From Coprobacter tertius (GTDB lineage Bacteria; Bacteroidota; Bacteroidia; Bacteroidales; Coprobacteraceae), in assembly GCF_024330105.1 (NCBI RefSeq), contig NZ_JANDHW010000001.1, forward strand, positions 248,001-312,000: a DNA stretch of 64,000 nt. Direction: 5' to 3'. How positions within the stretch are numbered: the first letter of the stretch is position 1; every line of letters begins with the position of its first letter. The position numbers and the translations under genes were made by a program. The notes beneath the pieces are model-generated. The model did no database searches, had not been told where the DNA came from, and saw only the letters and a program-made list of their open reading frames with translations. Of the stretch, positions 1-8,545 are shown one piece after another.

Positions 1-456
1 GCTTACTTCATAACCGTAAAAACGATCGGCTCCATTACCCGGCTTCGTAACGCGTAATAACAACCCTGCATTTTCTCCGTCGTTCTCGAATTTTATTTCT
101 GTTTCAACTGTACCGGTATCGAGTAGTATTGGGTCATATACCAGTTTGGCACCTGCATGACGGGATACCGATAATTCTCTCGATGTGACATTCCAGTTTC
201 CTTCATAAGGTGTAAAATGCTTGAATTTGGGTTGAGGAACTGGTTCTTCGAAACTTTCGCCAAATATACGTTGATCATACAATCCTCCATATATTTCATG
301 GTTTACATCTTCTATGCATGCGCCATAAAGATAAGGGATAATGCGATTCTCGGTTTTAGCTGCGTCAACCGTAATTCTTACTTGTGCCTCTAATGAAAAA
401 GACAGACATGTCAAAATAATTAGTAGGATTCTTTGTTTTGAGAATTTTGTTCTCAT
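1..456 (-). CDS. alpha-L-arabinofuranosidase (GH51-type), N-terminal part, cut by window edge
   Basis: The frame is open from an ATG at 456 down to base 1, giving 152 codons, and the rest lies outside the window. The product begins with a signal peptide (hydrophobic ILLIILTCLSFS, then EAQ), so export is expected. After it comes a stretch with YGACIEDVNHEIYGGLYDQ and then FGESFEEP. This resembles the N-terminal GH51 signature (G-x-F-x-E-D-x-N-H, GGLY, SFE). The next region reads like the start of an inserted concanavalin-like domain, as in many Bacteroidota GH51 enzymes. The expected role is release of arabinofuranosyl residues from plant polysaccharides. Catalytic glutamates are outside the window, so activity cannot be judged. 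The gene is divergent from a GntR-type regulator, which may control it. Confidence 0.75.
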   Translation of the reverse strand, partial: MRTKFSKQRILLIILTCLSFSLEAQVRITVDAAKTENRIIPYLYGACIEDVNHEIYGGLYDQRIFGESFEEPVPQPKFKHFTPYEGNWNVTSRELSVSRHAGAKLVYDPILLDTGTVETEIKFENDGENAGLLLRVTKPGNGADRFYGYEVS

Positions 457-573
457 GATATAATTGTTTTTGAACATATTTTTTGCGATATCGAAAAGCA
501 TTTGTAATGAAAGTGTATATAAGATACTATTAATAACCGGCTTTCACCGAATATGAAGTTCTGGTATATGCTT

Positions 574-581
574 TATTTTTG
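574..581 (+). promoter_or_regulatory. -7 promoter box for the GntR-type regulator
   Basis: TATTTTTG matches the Bacteroidota -7 consensus TAnnTTTG. It would start a transcript near 587 with a leader of about 110 nt before the regulator at 697. It abuts an opposing box at 582-589. No clear -33 TTTG element is visible. Confidence 0.45.
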
Positions 582-589
582 CAAAGATA
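582..589 (-). promoter_or_regulatory. -7 promoter box for the GH51-type gene
   Basis: CAAAGATA on the plus strand is TATCTTTG on the minus strand, an exact TAnnTTTG match. The predicted leader to the ATG at 456 is about 120 nt. It directly abuts the plus-strand box at 574-581, so polymerase could not occupy both promoters at once. Confidence 0.5.
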
Positions 590-696
590 GGAGAATTACA
601 TGTTTTAGATGTATACCGGTAGGTATGTTTTTAAACATATACCAGTTCGTACCAGTTCGAATGTTTTTGTGTATTTTTGAATAAAAATATATTTTT

Positions 697-1668
697 ATGA
701 ATGAATCGAAATATAAACAGGTTGTTAATTATGTTATCGAAGGGATTTGTAAAGGTACTTACAAAAAAGGAGATTGGATTCCTTCGATTAATGACTTCAG
801 AAAACTGTTCGGATTATCTCGGGATACTGTTTTTGCCGGTATTCGGGAATTGAAATCTAAGGGTATTATCGGTTCCAATCCTGGTGTTGGGTATTATATT
901 ATGAGCACACGGGTTTCGTCGGTACATAATATTTTTTTATTATTCAACGAATTCAATGAATTTAAAGAAGATTTATATAATTCTTTTATGGATTCGGTTG
1001 GAAAGTCGGCTCATGTCGATCTTTATTTTCATAATTATAACCGAAAAGTTTTCGAGACATTAATAAATGAAGCGAATGATAAATATACTTCTTATGTTAT
1101 TATGCCGGGGAAATTCGAAGGAATAGGATCTTTGTTATCTTCATTGTCGGGAAATGTTTATTTGTTAGATCATTTCCATCCCGAATTAAAGGGGAAGTAT
1201 TCTTCGGTTGCTCAAAATTTCGAGAAAGATACGTACGAAGCATTGGTTTCGGGGTTAGGGTATCTCAGAAAATACAAACGAATCATTATGGTACAGAAAG
1301 ATCGTAAAGAACCGGTTGAAAGGTACACGGGATTGCGTATTTTTTGTACCGAATACGATTTTATACATCGTTATATCGGTACAACTCACGAACGCATTAT
1401 AAAAGAAGGGGACGTTTTTATGGTGGTAAACGACAGAGACCTTGTAGATTTATTGAAACAAGCGTCGAAGCAAAATCTTACGCCCGGTAAAGAGTTTGGC
1501 ATTATATCTTATAACGATACTCCCCTTAAAGAAATTTTGGCAGGAGGAATTACTACCTTATCGACTGATTTTAAACAAATGGGACGTACGATGGCCGCAC
1601 TTATAAACAAGAAAACGATCGAGACAATCGAAAATCCGTGGAAACTTGATATCCGTAAATCGTTATAA
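697..1668 (+). CDS. GntR-type transcriptional regulator with LacI-like sugar-sensing domain
   Basis: The 323-aa product starts with a GntR winged helix-turn-helix (about residues 1-70; KGTYKKGDWIPSINDF, then LSRDTVFAGIRELKSKGII). The remainder (about 75-320) looks like a periplasmic-binding-protein-like ligand domain of the LacI/GalR kind. Its late segments FGIISYNDTPLKEILAGG and TTLSTDFKQMG are typical of these sensors. Such GntR/LacI hybrids usually repress or activate sugar-use genes in the cytoplasm in response to a sugar. The gene diverges from the GH51-type arabinofuranosidase, and inverted repeats lie between them, so arabinose- or arabinan-responsive control is a reasonable inference. 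The ligand cannot be read from sequence. Confidence 0.8.
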   Translation: MNESKYKQVVNYVIEGICKGTYKKGDWIPSINDFRKLFGLSRDTVFAGIRELKSKGIIGSNPGVGYYIMSTRVSSVHNIFLLFNEFNEFKEDLYNSFMDSVGKSAHVDLYFHNYNRKVFETLINEANDKYTSYVIMPGKFEGIGSLLSSLSGNVYLLDHFHPELKGKYSSVAQNFEKDTYEALVSGLGYLRKYKRIIMVQKDRKEPVERYTGLRIFCTEYDFIHRYIGTTHERIIKEGDVFMVVNDRDLVDLLKQASKQNLTPGKEFGIISYNDTPLKEILAGGITTLSTDFKQMGRTMAALINKKTIETIENPWKLDIRKSL

Positions 1669-1758
1669 AAATGGGATCTTTTAGGGAAGAAGATATTTTA
1701 TTGAATTTATATTTTTGGATGTGGAGGGAATATGATTAAAAAAAAGGATTTCGGTAGC

Positions 1759-1807
1759 TTGAAAATCGGAGTGTATTTTTTGTAGGTATATTCACTTCCC
1801 GATTCAA
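1759..1807 (+). terminator. possible imperfect hairpin after the regulator
   Basis: TTGAAAATCGGAGTG (1759-1773) can pair imperfectly with CACTTCCCGATTCAA (1793-1807). No clean T-run follows. It could be a weak terminator for the regulator ending at 1668, but support is low. Confidence 0.25.
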
Positions 1808-1939
1808 TTAGTATCTTTACTTCCTGTAATGAAATGAGAGACTATTTAGAAAGAGAAAAAAGAAGTTACTCCAGATTCAAGTCGTTTTGCGTTGAATTTT
1901 CATAGAGAATTACTTATTTATATTGAAACATTCCTATAT

Positions 1940-2200
1940 ATGTATTGGCCTCTTTTTTTTACATTCGTGAAAATCGGTATGTTTACAATCGTGGCGGATA
2001 TGCTATGATTCCGCTCATCGAACGGGAAATCGTTGCTTGCGGATGGTTGGGAAAAAATGATTTTATCGATCTTTTACAGTGACACAATCTCTTCCGGGAG
2101 TTTTTGCGGTGAATATATCTATTTCTGTCGGTTACAAACTTAATAAACTGCCGAAAAGTTTGTTTTGTACGCTGGGCTCTATTTTGCCGCGTCTTTTCTT
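1940..2200 (+). pseudogene. decayed chromate transporter (ChrA-type) N-terminal domain
   Basis: Three plus-strand frames read in succession give a recognisable chromate transporter N-terminus. Frame one (1940-1990) encodes MYWPLFFTFVKIGMFTI. A one-base loss at about 1991 then shifts to a frame (from 1993) encoding GGYAMIPLIEREIV and GWLGKNDFIDLL. After a TGA at 2080-2082 a third frame (from 2091) encodes LPGVFAVNISISVGYKL and LGSILPRLF. The intact family reads FKIGxFTIGGGYAMIPLI...DFIDLLAVAQSxPGVFAVNIS...LGxILPSF without a break. Nothing corresponding to the later helices is visible before the next gene. The family moves chromate or possibly other anions across the inner membrane. This copy cannot make a functional protein. 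Confidence 0.75.
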
Positions 2201-2291
2201 TTGTTATGAAAATACAATATACATCCGATATTGATAATTTGTATAGCCGGCTAATATTTTACTGGTAAACGTAAATTATCGGGTAAAGGCT

Positions 2292-2996
2292 CTATTTGAT
2301 TTCGAATCGTACTGTCATCTCATATCGTAGTTTAATGGTTCTGAAATTATTCCAATGATTATCTTCCGTAAAAGATATATTACTGTTCAATGAGATTTGT
2401 GGTTGGAAAAAATATTGATTTTTGTCATCTATCTCGGTAATGCGTAATACGTCGCCCAATTGTTTTCCCAGAGCACTCGTTAGAGATTCTGCTTTAGATT
2501 TGGCGGCTTTTAATGCGGCGATTTTTCCTTTAATACGATAATCGGCTATATTTTTGTTTTTCAATTCGCCGATTCTCATCGTTTGTATTCCTTTTGTGTC
2601 AATATTCTTAACAATTTTATCGATGGTTCCGAAATCTTTTACCGTGATATCGAAATTTTTACTGATCAGAAAATCTTTTCCTTCTTCCCGCCAATAGTCT
2701 CCGATTTGTTGAATATGGATATCTTGTTTCCTGATACCGGCAGTCTGGAGAACTTGCATTAAATTTTTTTCAATTTCAGAGAGCGGTACTTTGGTTTTGT
2801 AGTTTTCTGGTTTATTCTTTTTCTCGAATTCTTCTTTCCAATATTCTCTTATTTGTATAATAAAGTGTATTTCATCGGGGATGACCTCTGTTTCAGAACT
2901 GCCTGTGACTTCGATATACCGTACGTTATTATCTTGTGCAAAAAGAGGGAGAGTAAAAGCTAATAGTAGAATTATGGTAGATACGATCTTTTTCAT
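2292..2996 (-). CDS. SIMPL-domain (DUF541) periplasmic protein
   Basis: The 234-aa product has a cleavable signal peptide (IILLLAFTLPLFAQ). It then enters a SIMPL/DUF541 domain, recognised by RYIEVTGSSETEVIPDEIHF near the N-terminus and by the alanine/lysine-rich helix KIAALKAAKSKAESLTSALG near residues 157-180. Family members form oligomeric periplasmic or surface assemblies of unclear function, so no reaction is assigned. It lies 28 bp downstream of the RlmJ-like gene on the same strand and may be cotranscribed with it. Confidence 0.8.
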   Translation of the reverse strand: MKKIVSTIILLLAFTLPLFAQDNNVRYIEVTGSSETEVIPDEIHFIIQIREYWKEEFEKKNKPENYKTKVPLSEIEKNLMQVLQTAGIRKQDIHIQQIGDYWREEGKDFLISKNFDITVKDFGTIDKIVKNIDTKGIQTMRIGELKNKNIADYRIKGKIAALKAAKSKAESLTSALGKQLGDVLRITEIDDKNQYFFQPQISLNSNISFTEDNHWNNFRTIKLRYEMTVRFEIK

Positions 2997-3024
2997 AAAG
3001 CGGTATTTGAATAGTTGATATTTT

Positions 3025-3873
3025 TTAATCGATGATTTTTTCCATATAAATATCGGCTCTGTTTCCTTTGTACCGAGTATTTTCGTATATGTCGACCATT
3101 TGCATACTATATGAATCTATGGCGGATAATGACTTTTCGGAAAGATTACAGGAAAGTAAGCCGCTGCCTGAAATTCCCGGGTTGCAAGTTGGCGTATCTT
3201 TGCCGATATTTTTCATGATCAGTTCTATACAATGTAAATGGCAACCGGATAGTCCCGATAGTCCCGACAAAATGTATTTATTTAGTCGCTGTTTTTCATT
3301 AAGAGTATTGAAACCGTACCATAAAAGGCATTTCGCTTTTCTTTTTGCAGCTTCGATGAAAATATCGAGATATGTTTTTCCAGATATTCCGTCCCGGTCG
3401 ATTTCATACGGATCGATGTGTATCAATGAGGTCGAAGATGTCTGCGGTAACCATTCGTCTATTCCTGATAAAGAATCCCGGTTATTGAGATTTATTTTAT
3501 TTTGTATATGCAGTGATTTTGCCAATTCATCGATATTTTTCAGTGCATTTTTTTCGATATCGAAGAAAATGAATGTATTGCATAATTCAGATAAAATATT
3601 TATCGCAAGCCCTGGAGAACCTAAATATTTTTGTCGGATTAATGCTGGTTTTTCTTGTCGATAATAAATAGATTTTGATAAAACCGGATTATTTGTAGTT
3701 TTTTCGATGAAATGGAAAATACCCAATTTTCGTTCTGGTGAATTGTCTAAAAGATAATCGGCATAAGCTGAGTTAGTTTCGATGTATGTTTTCGGTTTTT
3801 CGAAATTCAGGATTTCACATAATGCCAGATGTTTCCATACATCGGCCGGTTTACCGAAATGAGTATAAGGCAT
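3025..3873 (-). CDS. RlmJ-like rRNA adenine methyltransferase (divergent)
   Basis: The 282-aa product resembles RlmJ, the SAM-dependent enzyme that N6-methylates A2030 of 23S rRNA. Shared landmarks are HFGKPADVWKH near the start (RlmJ: HAGNxADVxKH), YIETNSAYADY, the YLGSPGLA segment (RlmJ: YPGSPLIA) and the LIHIDPYE catalytic-type motif followed by CLLWYGF. The motif is DPYE instead of the usual DPPYE, one proline short. Length matches the family (about 280 aa). The overall similarity is low, so substrate identity is uncertain. A -7 box lies 27 bp upstream of the ATG. Confidence 0.6.
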   Translation of the reverse strand: MPYTHFGKPADVWKHLALCEILNFEKPKTYIETNSAYADYLLDNSPERKLGIFHFIEKTTNNPVLSKSIYYRQEKPALIRQKYLGSPGLAINILSELCNTFIFFDIEKNALKNIDELAKSLHIQNKINLNNRDSLSGIDEWLPQTSSTSLIHIDPYEIDRDGISGKTYLDIFIEAAKRKAKCLLWYGFNTLNEKQRLNKYILSGLSGLSGCHLHCIELIMKNIGKDTPTCNPGISGSGLLSCNLSEKSLSAIDSYSMQMVDIYENTRYKGNRADIYMEKIID

Positions 3874-3899
3874 ATCTGTTTGTTTTTAAAGGTATTGAT

Positions 3900-3907
3900 C
3901 AAAGATA
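3900..3907 (-). promoter_or_regulatory. -7 promoter box for the RlmJ-like gene
   Basis: CAAAGATA on the plus strand is TATCTTTG on the coding strand, an exact TAnnTTTG match. The predicted leader is about 20 nt before the ATG at 3873. Confidence 0.5.
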
Positions 3908-4047
3908 GCAAAAATGTTTGTATTTGCGTAAAAGGTGTATGACTATATATCCTCATATCGTTTTATAATGTTTTTACAAATCGGGAATTATAAATTTGAA
4001 AACGATCTTGAATAAAATTTAAGTTGTTGCTCTCAATGTAAAATGCA

Positions 4048-5289
4048 TTATTTAGTGTCAACGACTGTTTGCCGTGAGGTTGCGTTGCGGCGGAGGGGAA
4101 CCGGCTTCATCCAGGTAATGATTCTCCATATCCATTCCATCGGACCGTAATAATAACGTTTTATCCACCAGTTACTATATAATACCTGAACGGCATAAAT
4201 GACAAGCCCTAAAAGCATACATTGCAGAAAACTGAGTTGTGCCGCCAGGTTGGCTCCGAATCCATAAAAAAGAAATACACCGATAAAAGATTGGGCCATG
4301 TAATTTGTTACACTCATTCGTCCCACCGGAGCGATTCGATCGAATATCTTTCGTGCATTGAAATTATTGTAGTAAAGGAGGATGAAGCAACAGATATAAA
4401 TTAACATTTGGGCGAGAGATGCGTAGGAGCGGAATAAGGCTGTTCCTGTACGTAGCGCAAATCCTTCTATATCTATTGAAGAGAGTATAAGAGAGATCCC
4501 ATAAAATAATACGAAAGCCGTAATGCTCATAGGAAGTACCTTTTTACTGTATTTTCTCATTTTTTCTTCGCTCTTATGTATTCCTGCACGTCCGATGAGC
4601 ATACCACAAATAAAAAGTCCTATAAGTTGAGGATACCGTAGGTTATTAAATACCCATAAAAGTTTGGCTTACTGACCTTTCCATGAATTAAATTCGACAA
4701 CCTCTTTTAAACTGCCGTTTGTAAATATGTCGGCGCATGTTACATATAGCTGATCCATATAGGAGACCGCAGCACTGGGTTCATTAGGTGTTTTACCACT
4801 GAGTAAAGATATAAAACTGATTATATCGGGTATTTGTAAAAAAAGTAAACCGGCAATGATAATGAGCCATTTAGAGGGTACTTTAAATAAAGGAATAAGT
4901 ATAATACCTAAAATAGCATAAACTACGAAAAATTCACCCATATAGACGAGACCGTTGAGGTATCCTAATAATAGTAATATCGTTAATCTCCAAAGAAAAC
5001 GCCAACGAAAATCTATCCCTTTTTCTGCTTGTGAGTCCATTTGCATAAAAAAACTCAAACCAAATAAAAGAGAAAAAATAGCATAGGCTTTACCGGCAAA
5101 AAGGAAAGATATTACAGAGTATACGCCATTATCAATCGTTTGCCATATCGGTGAATCGATGACAGGGATTGTCATCAGATCGAAATGCTCCATGCAGTGA
5201 AACATAAGAATCCCGAATAAGGCGAATCCGCGAAGTGCGTCTATTGAATTAATTCTTTTTTTAGGTATAATAGTATTGGTGTGATTCAT
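4048..5289 (-). pseudogene. DUF418 membrane protein interrupted by one in-frame stop
   Basis: A single frame of 414 codons runs from ATG 5289 to the stop at 4048, broken only by a TAA at 4671-4669 (codon 207). The upstream part has INSIDALRGFALFGILMFH and several membrane helices (LLFGLSFFMQ, FFVVYAILGIILIPLF). The part after the stop continues without frameshift as AKLLWVFNNLRYPQLIGLF and then the DUF418 domain (GRMSVTNYMAQSFIGVFLFYG). Intact family members are about 390-410 aa inner-membrane proteins of unclear, possibly acyl-transfer, function. A single base change to a sense codon would restore the protein. The lesion may be a real recent loss or a sequencing error. Downstream ATGs could allow a C-terminal fragment. 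Confidence 0.8.
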
Positions 5290-5361
5290 ATAAAAATATT
5301 AAATTATCGTGATGAATGAATATAAGGGTATGGGTTTTCCTCGATTATCTATTGAGTCTTG

Positions 5362-5369
5362 CAAATATA
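5362..5369 (-). promoter_or_regulatory. -7 promoter box for the broken DUF418 gene
   Basis: CAAATATA on the plus strand reads TATATTTG on the coding strand, matching TAnnTTTG. The predicted leader is about 70 nt. The promoter appears intact although the gene is interrupted. Confidence 0.45.
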
Positions 5370-5396
5370 ATGATTTTGAGTAAAAGTATTATACTT

Positions 5397-5729
5397 TTAG
5401 TGACTTACTGTTTTAGAGAATACATTTATGATAATTACACCTGCTATGATGAGTAAAAGGCCTATTATGGCCGGTAAATCTAAATGCTGTTTAAAAAACA
5501 AAAGCCCGATAAGAGTAATAAATACGATGCCTGCCCCCGACCAGATCGCATAGGCAATACCTACCGGTATGGCTTTCAGTACTATACTGAGACAATAGAA
5601 AGAGGCTGTGTAAGCGGCAATCGTAAATACACTGGGCCAAAATTTGGTAAACTGTTCGGATAGTTTCAGGGTAGAAGTCCCACTGATCTCGCAAAGGATC
5701 GCTAAGAGTAAAAATAAATATTGTTTCAT
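5397..5729 (-). CDS. small multidrug resistance (SMR) family transporter
   Basis: From the ATG at 5729 the product is 110 aa with four membrane helices, the normal SMR size. The essential helix-1 glutamate is present at residue 14 (LLAILCEISGT), as in EmrE. YAIWSGAG near residue 60 carries the conserved tryptophan and glycines of helix 3. SMR proteins work as antiparallel dimers exchanging protons for cationic drugs, guanidinium or related compounds across the inner membrane. The open frame extends eight codons upstream to 5753, but that overlaps the predicted -7 box and would displace Glu14, so 5729 is preferred. It stands as a single gene here. Confidence 0.88.
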   Translation of the reverse strand: MKQYLFLLLAILCEISGTSTLKLSEQFTKFWPSVFTIAAYTASFYCLSIVLKAIPVGIAYAIWSGAGIVFITLIGLLFFKQHLDLPAIIGLLLIIAGVIIINVFSKTVSH

Positions 5730-5750
5730 AATCGGTATTTTTGAATGGTT

Positions 5751-5758
5751 CAAAGGTA
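5751..5758 (-). promoter_or_regulatory. -7 promoter box for the SMR gene
   Basis: CAAAGGTA on the plus strand is TACCTTTG on the coding strand, an exact TAnnTTTG match. Transcription would begin near 5745, inside the longer open frame. This supports the start codon at 5729. Confidence 0.5.
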
Positions 5759-5830
5759 TGTTTTTTGTGAATGCTGTCGTCTAATCGAAGTTTTATAAAA
5801 ATGTTTAAAACTTATGATAGTCGGAATAAT

Positions 5831-5869
5831 AAAAAACAGGCTTGTATTTATTGTACAAGCCTGTTTTTT
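5831..5869 (-). terminator. intrinsic terminator after the MBG-repeat gene
   Basis: A perfect 16-bp stem (AAAAAACAGGCTTGTA at 5831-5846 with its complement at 5854-5869) encloses a 7-nt loop. The A/T ends supply a U-tract on the minus strand. It lies 19 bp beyond the stop of the gene at 5888. Confidence 0.85.
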
Positions 5870-5887
5870 GAGAATTAGAAAAGTCGC

Positions 5888-8545
5888 TTATTTTACCAAT
5901 ACACGGTTAACATAAGAACCTATTTTTACAATATAGACTGTGTTAACTGCGAGATTTGCAGTAATTACGGTGTTATTACCGTTATAACGGCCTACTAATG
6001 CACCTTGAGTGTTATAAATACTTATAGGTAAAGATTCGATATTTCCTTTTATATACAGGTTACCGTTTGTGGCATAGGCATAAATACCTTGTTCTGCATT
6101 TGCACCGTCGATTCCCGAATCTTTAACGACTGTGAGTTTTCCGTTAGCATAAGTTACTTCATATTTAACCGAAATTCCAGGAGTAACGATAATATCGAAT
6201 TGATCACCTACTTTAACAGTCGAAGGAATTTCATTTTCCAAAACAGCCGTTGGTAGGGTCAGGAAAGCGTCTCTGGCTTTATCGTCATTTACTAATCCCT
6301 CGTAGGTTAATTCGAAAGTTTCGGGAGCTTCACTGCCAATGATAAGTTCTACATCGGTAGCTTTTACGGTAAGAGGGGCTTTCGCGATATTGACTTTTAT
6401 CTCTTTTTCGATACCCGACAGTTCCCCTTTAGGGCTAATATAAGCAATAATAGAAGTTACACCGGCTTGTTTAAATGTTACAGCTCCAGAAACTACTGCT
6501 GCAATGGTATATTCTTTCGGTGTGAAATAGACTTTAGCTCCTTCGTCGGTCGTGATTGTCAAAGGTACGGGTTCGTGTCCATAAGTTACGTTCAGTTCGG
6601 TTTCAGCGATCTCCAATTTCGGAGCCGTTTTTACAATTACTTTGCCATCTTCGGGAATACAATTTTTAATGTTGTAATTTTCAAGCTCCATAACGGGGAA
6701 GGTTAGCGAAGCCGTGCCTTCGGTACCAGCAGGATCAGATTTTTGAATTGTCCAGTTTACTGTAGGAAGATTTTCTCCAAAAACTGAAGCGGCATCGTCG
6801 TTATATTTGAATCCCAAATATGAGACATGAAGCGGACATTTGTCGAGGCCTATAGGTGCGATAATCTCTTTGTAGTTGTACATTGAGTTAAGGCTTTTAT
6901 TAGCATATTCTACATATACCGATAGAGTTGTTTTTTTAATCGTAAGGGTTTGATCTGTAGCATATGTAATTTCATAATTTTCGGCTGCGGCTGCGGAAAG
7001 AGTTACTGCCCGTGTAGAACCTACAGTTTCGGGTTCTTTGGAAGCTGCACTGGTAACTTTTACGGGAGTTGTAAGTACAGACTCGTTTTCTTCGTTTACA
7101 AATCCGTCATATACTAAAGTATATCCGCAAGTTCCGTTCTTTACATTTGTTTCGCTTACCGAAACGCCTCGTTCACACCAGGCATCTTTAATAGAAATTT
7201 TCAGCGGTGCTTTATTTACAGTTACGTTAATAGGAGTCGACACTGCAGAAGAGAAGTTTTCGTTTGCGGATTGGTAAGCAGTGATATTGGCTGTTCCTAC
7301 ACCTACGGCTATCAGTTGATTATTTGTATTATCGTATTTTATCACCGATTCGTTATCCGATTTATATGTAAATGGTGCATTGCTATTAGAGGTAAATCCG
7401 ATATTATCTGCTGCATCGCCGTATATAAATACGGGAGTTTCAGTTGGAGTTTCGATTTTTGCCGGTTCTCCTCTGAATGTAAAGGTATAAGTCAGTTGTT
7501 TTTCACCGGCTGTTTCGTTGCAGGTAACCGTTACCGTTTTAACGACGACACCAGTCTCTTCGGTCTGATTTATTCCTATCGATGCGGTGGCGCCATACGC
7601 GTGGGCGTTTATTTCTTTGTCTTTATCGGCATACGGCAGGAAATATTCGAAAGTATCTTCATCGAAACCACTTAACTCTTCTCCATCGAGAGTTACCGAT
7701 TTCAGTTTGGTGTTATAAATGAATTTTACATCGTCTGCCCAAAGGCTATTTCCGGGTACGATTTCACTGCGATTCCAGTAATTGCATGCCGAAATAATGA
7801 TATTTGCTTTCTCAGGGGCGGCAGTGTTTCCATTATACTCTACCGGAATAGAGATGCGGCTCCAGTCCTTTAATTCTTTGCTGATGATATATTCGGCTTT
7901 ACCGATGAGTTGTGCATTACCGCCAGCCTCTTTTTTACCTAAAATACAAAGGTCTTGGTCCTGTACTTCTTGGGTTTCATCTGAAGTTAACCCCCCCTTG
8001 GGATTTACTGGAACGTTAGAAATGCTGGTACCTTTCCAGAAATAGGCGAGGATAAGCGCATTTTCCGGCTCTGTTCCTTCAGCCAGAGTTCTTTTATAAA
8101 ATCCTACGAGTGAGTCGGGGCGGGATACGAATTCGACACCCCCGACTGTACCTCCGTCACACGCAGAGAGATCCATAATAGCGTATACCCAAGGGGTACC
8201 TAAAGTGATATAACCCGGAGCGGGAGACGTAATGCCAAGGGCTGCAACTCCAACCGATTTATTTTCCATTTTTACGGAATACCCGTCGGTTTTACCCAAC
8301 CGATCGGCATCTTGTGTTACTAAAATATCCTCAACTGCAAGCAGAACTTTTTGATGCACGTTAGAAGCTTCCCATCCTTGTGGTTGAACGCCGGGACGCA
8401 GATACATACCCGGAAGCGCACCGTTTCCTTTCGTATCTTTTACCCACGGGCTGTCGAAATCGCCTTTGATATTCTGGGCATTGGCCGTTAAACTGGCAAT
8501 GCCCGACAGAACGGCAACAATAAAAAGAGTAAATTTTTTGTTCAT
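5888..8545 (-). CDS. secreted PCMD/MBG-repeat protein with T9SS-like C-terminal tail
   Basis: The 885-aa product has a signal peptide (VAVLSGIASLTANAQ). The first ~270 residues resemble the PCMD domain (putative carbohydrate metabolism domain) and end in NSLWADDVKFIYN. The middle and C-terminal parts hold several beta-sandwich repeats of MBG type, each closing with strings such as YEITYATDQTLTIKK or YEVTYANGKLTVVK. A BIG2-like segment is also present (IAVGVGTANITAYQ). The last ~65 residues (YAYATNGNLYIKG, then VYIVKIGSYVNRVLVK) look like a T9SS type A sorting domain, so export by the T9SS in this window is likely. No enzymatic domain is visible, and a surface carbohydrate-binding or adhesive role is inferred. 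A strong terminator follows. Confidence 0.7.
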   Translation of the reverse strand: MNKKFTLFIVAVLSGIASLTANAQNIKGDFDSPWVKDTKGNGALPGMYLRPGVQPQGWEASNVHQKVLLAVEDILVTQDADRLGKTDGYSVKMENKSVGVAALGITSPAPGYITLGTPWVYAIMDLSACDGGTVGGVEFVSRPDSLVGFYKRTLAEGTEPENALILAYFWKGTSISNVPVNPKGGLTSDETQEVQDQDLCILGKKEAGGNAQLIGKAEYIISKELKDWSRISIPVEYNGNTAAPEKANIIISACNYWNRSEIVPGNSLWADDVKFIYNTKLKSVTLDGEELSGFDEDTFEYFLPYADKDKEINAHAYGATASIGINQTEETGVVVKTVTVTCNETAGEKQLTYTFTFRGEPAKIETPTETPVFIYGDAADNIGFTSNSNAPFTYKSDNESVIKYDNTNNQLIAVGVGTANITAYQSANENFSSAVSTPINVTVNKAPLKISIKDAWCERGVSVSETNVKNGTCGYTLVYDGFVNEENESVLTTPVKVTSAASKEPETVGSTRAVTLSAAAAENYEITYATDQTLTIKKTTLSVYVEYANKSLNSMYNYKEIIAPIGLDKCPLHVSYLGFKYNDDAASVFGENLPTVNWTIQKSDPAGTEGTASLTFPVMELENYNIKNCIPEDGKVIVKTAPKLEIAETELNVTYGHEPVPLTITTDEGAKVYFTPKEYTIAAVVSGAVTFKQAGVTSIIAYISPKGELSGIEKEIKVNIAKAPLTVKATDVELIIGSEAPETFELTYEGLVNDDKARDAFLTLPTAVLENEIPSTVKVGDQFDIIVTPGISVKYEVTYANGKLTVVKDSGIDGANAEQGIYAYATNGNLYIKGNIESLPISIYNTQGALVGRYNGNNTVITANLAVNTVYIVKIGSYVNRVLVK

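Larger units (their letters stand above)
561..645. promoter_or_regulatory. candidate operator: inverted repeat flanking divergent promoters
   Basis: CTGGTATATG at 561-570 and CATATACCAG at 636-645 are exact inverted copies, 65 bp apart. A second palindrome, TATGTTT-tt-AAACATA, lies at 624-639 and overlaps the right copy. TACCGGTA (614-621) is also palindromic. These lie between the GH51-type gene and the GntR-type regulator and bracket both predicted promoters, so they are good candidates for binding sites of that regulator. Function is inferred from position and symmetry only. Confidence 0.5.

Noticed and set aside
3068-3664. A 198-codon plus-strand frame opposite the RlmJ-like gene
   Set aside because: The minus-strand protein has family motifs and a promoter; the plus-strand translation shows none.
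5730-5753. Upstream start for the SMR gene
   Set aside because: It falls in the predicted promoter box and would move the essential glutamate from position 14.
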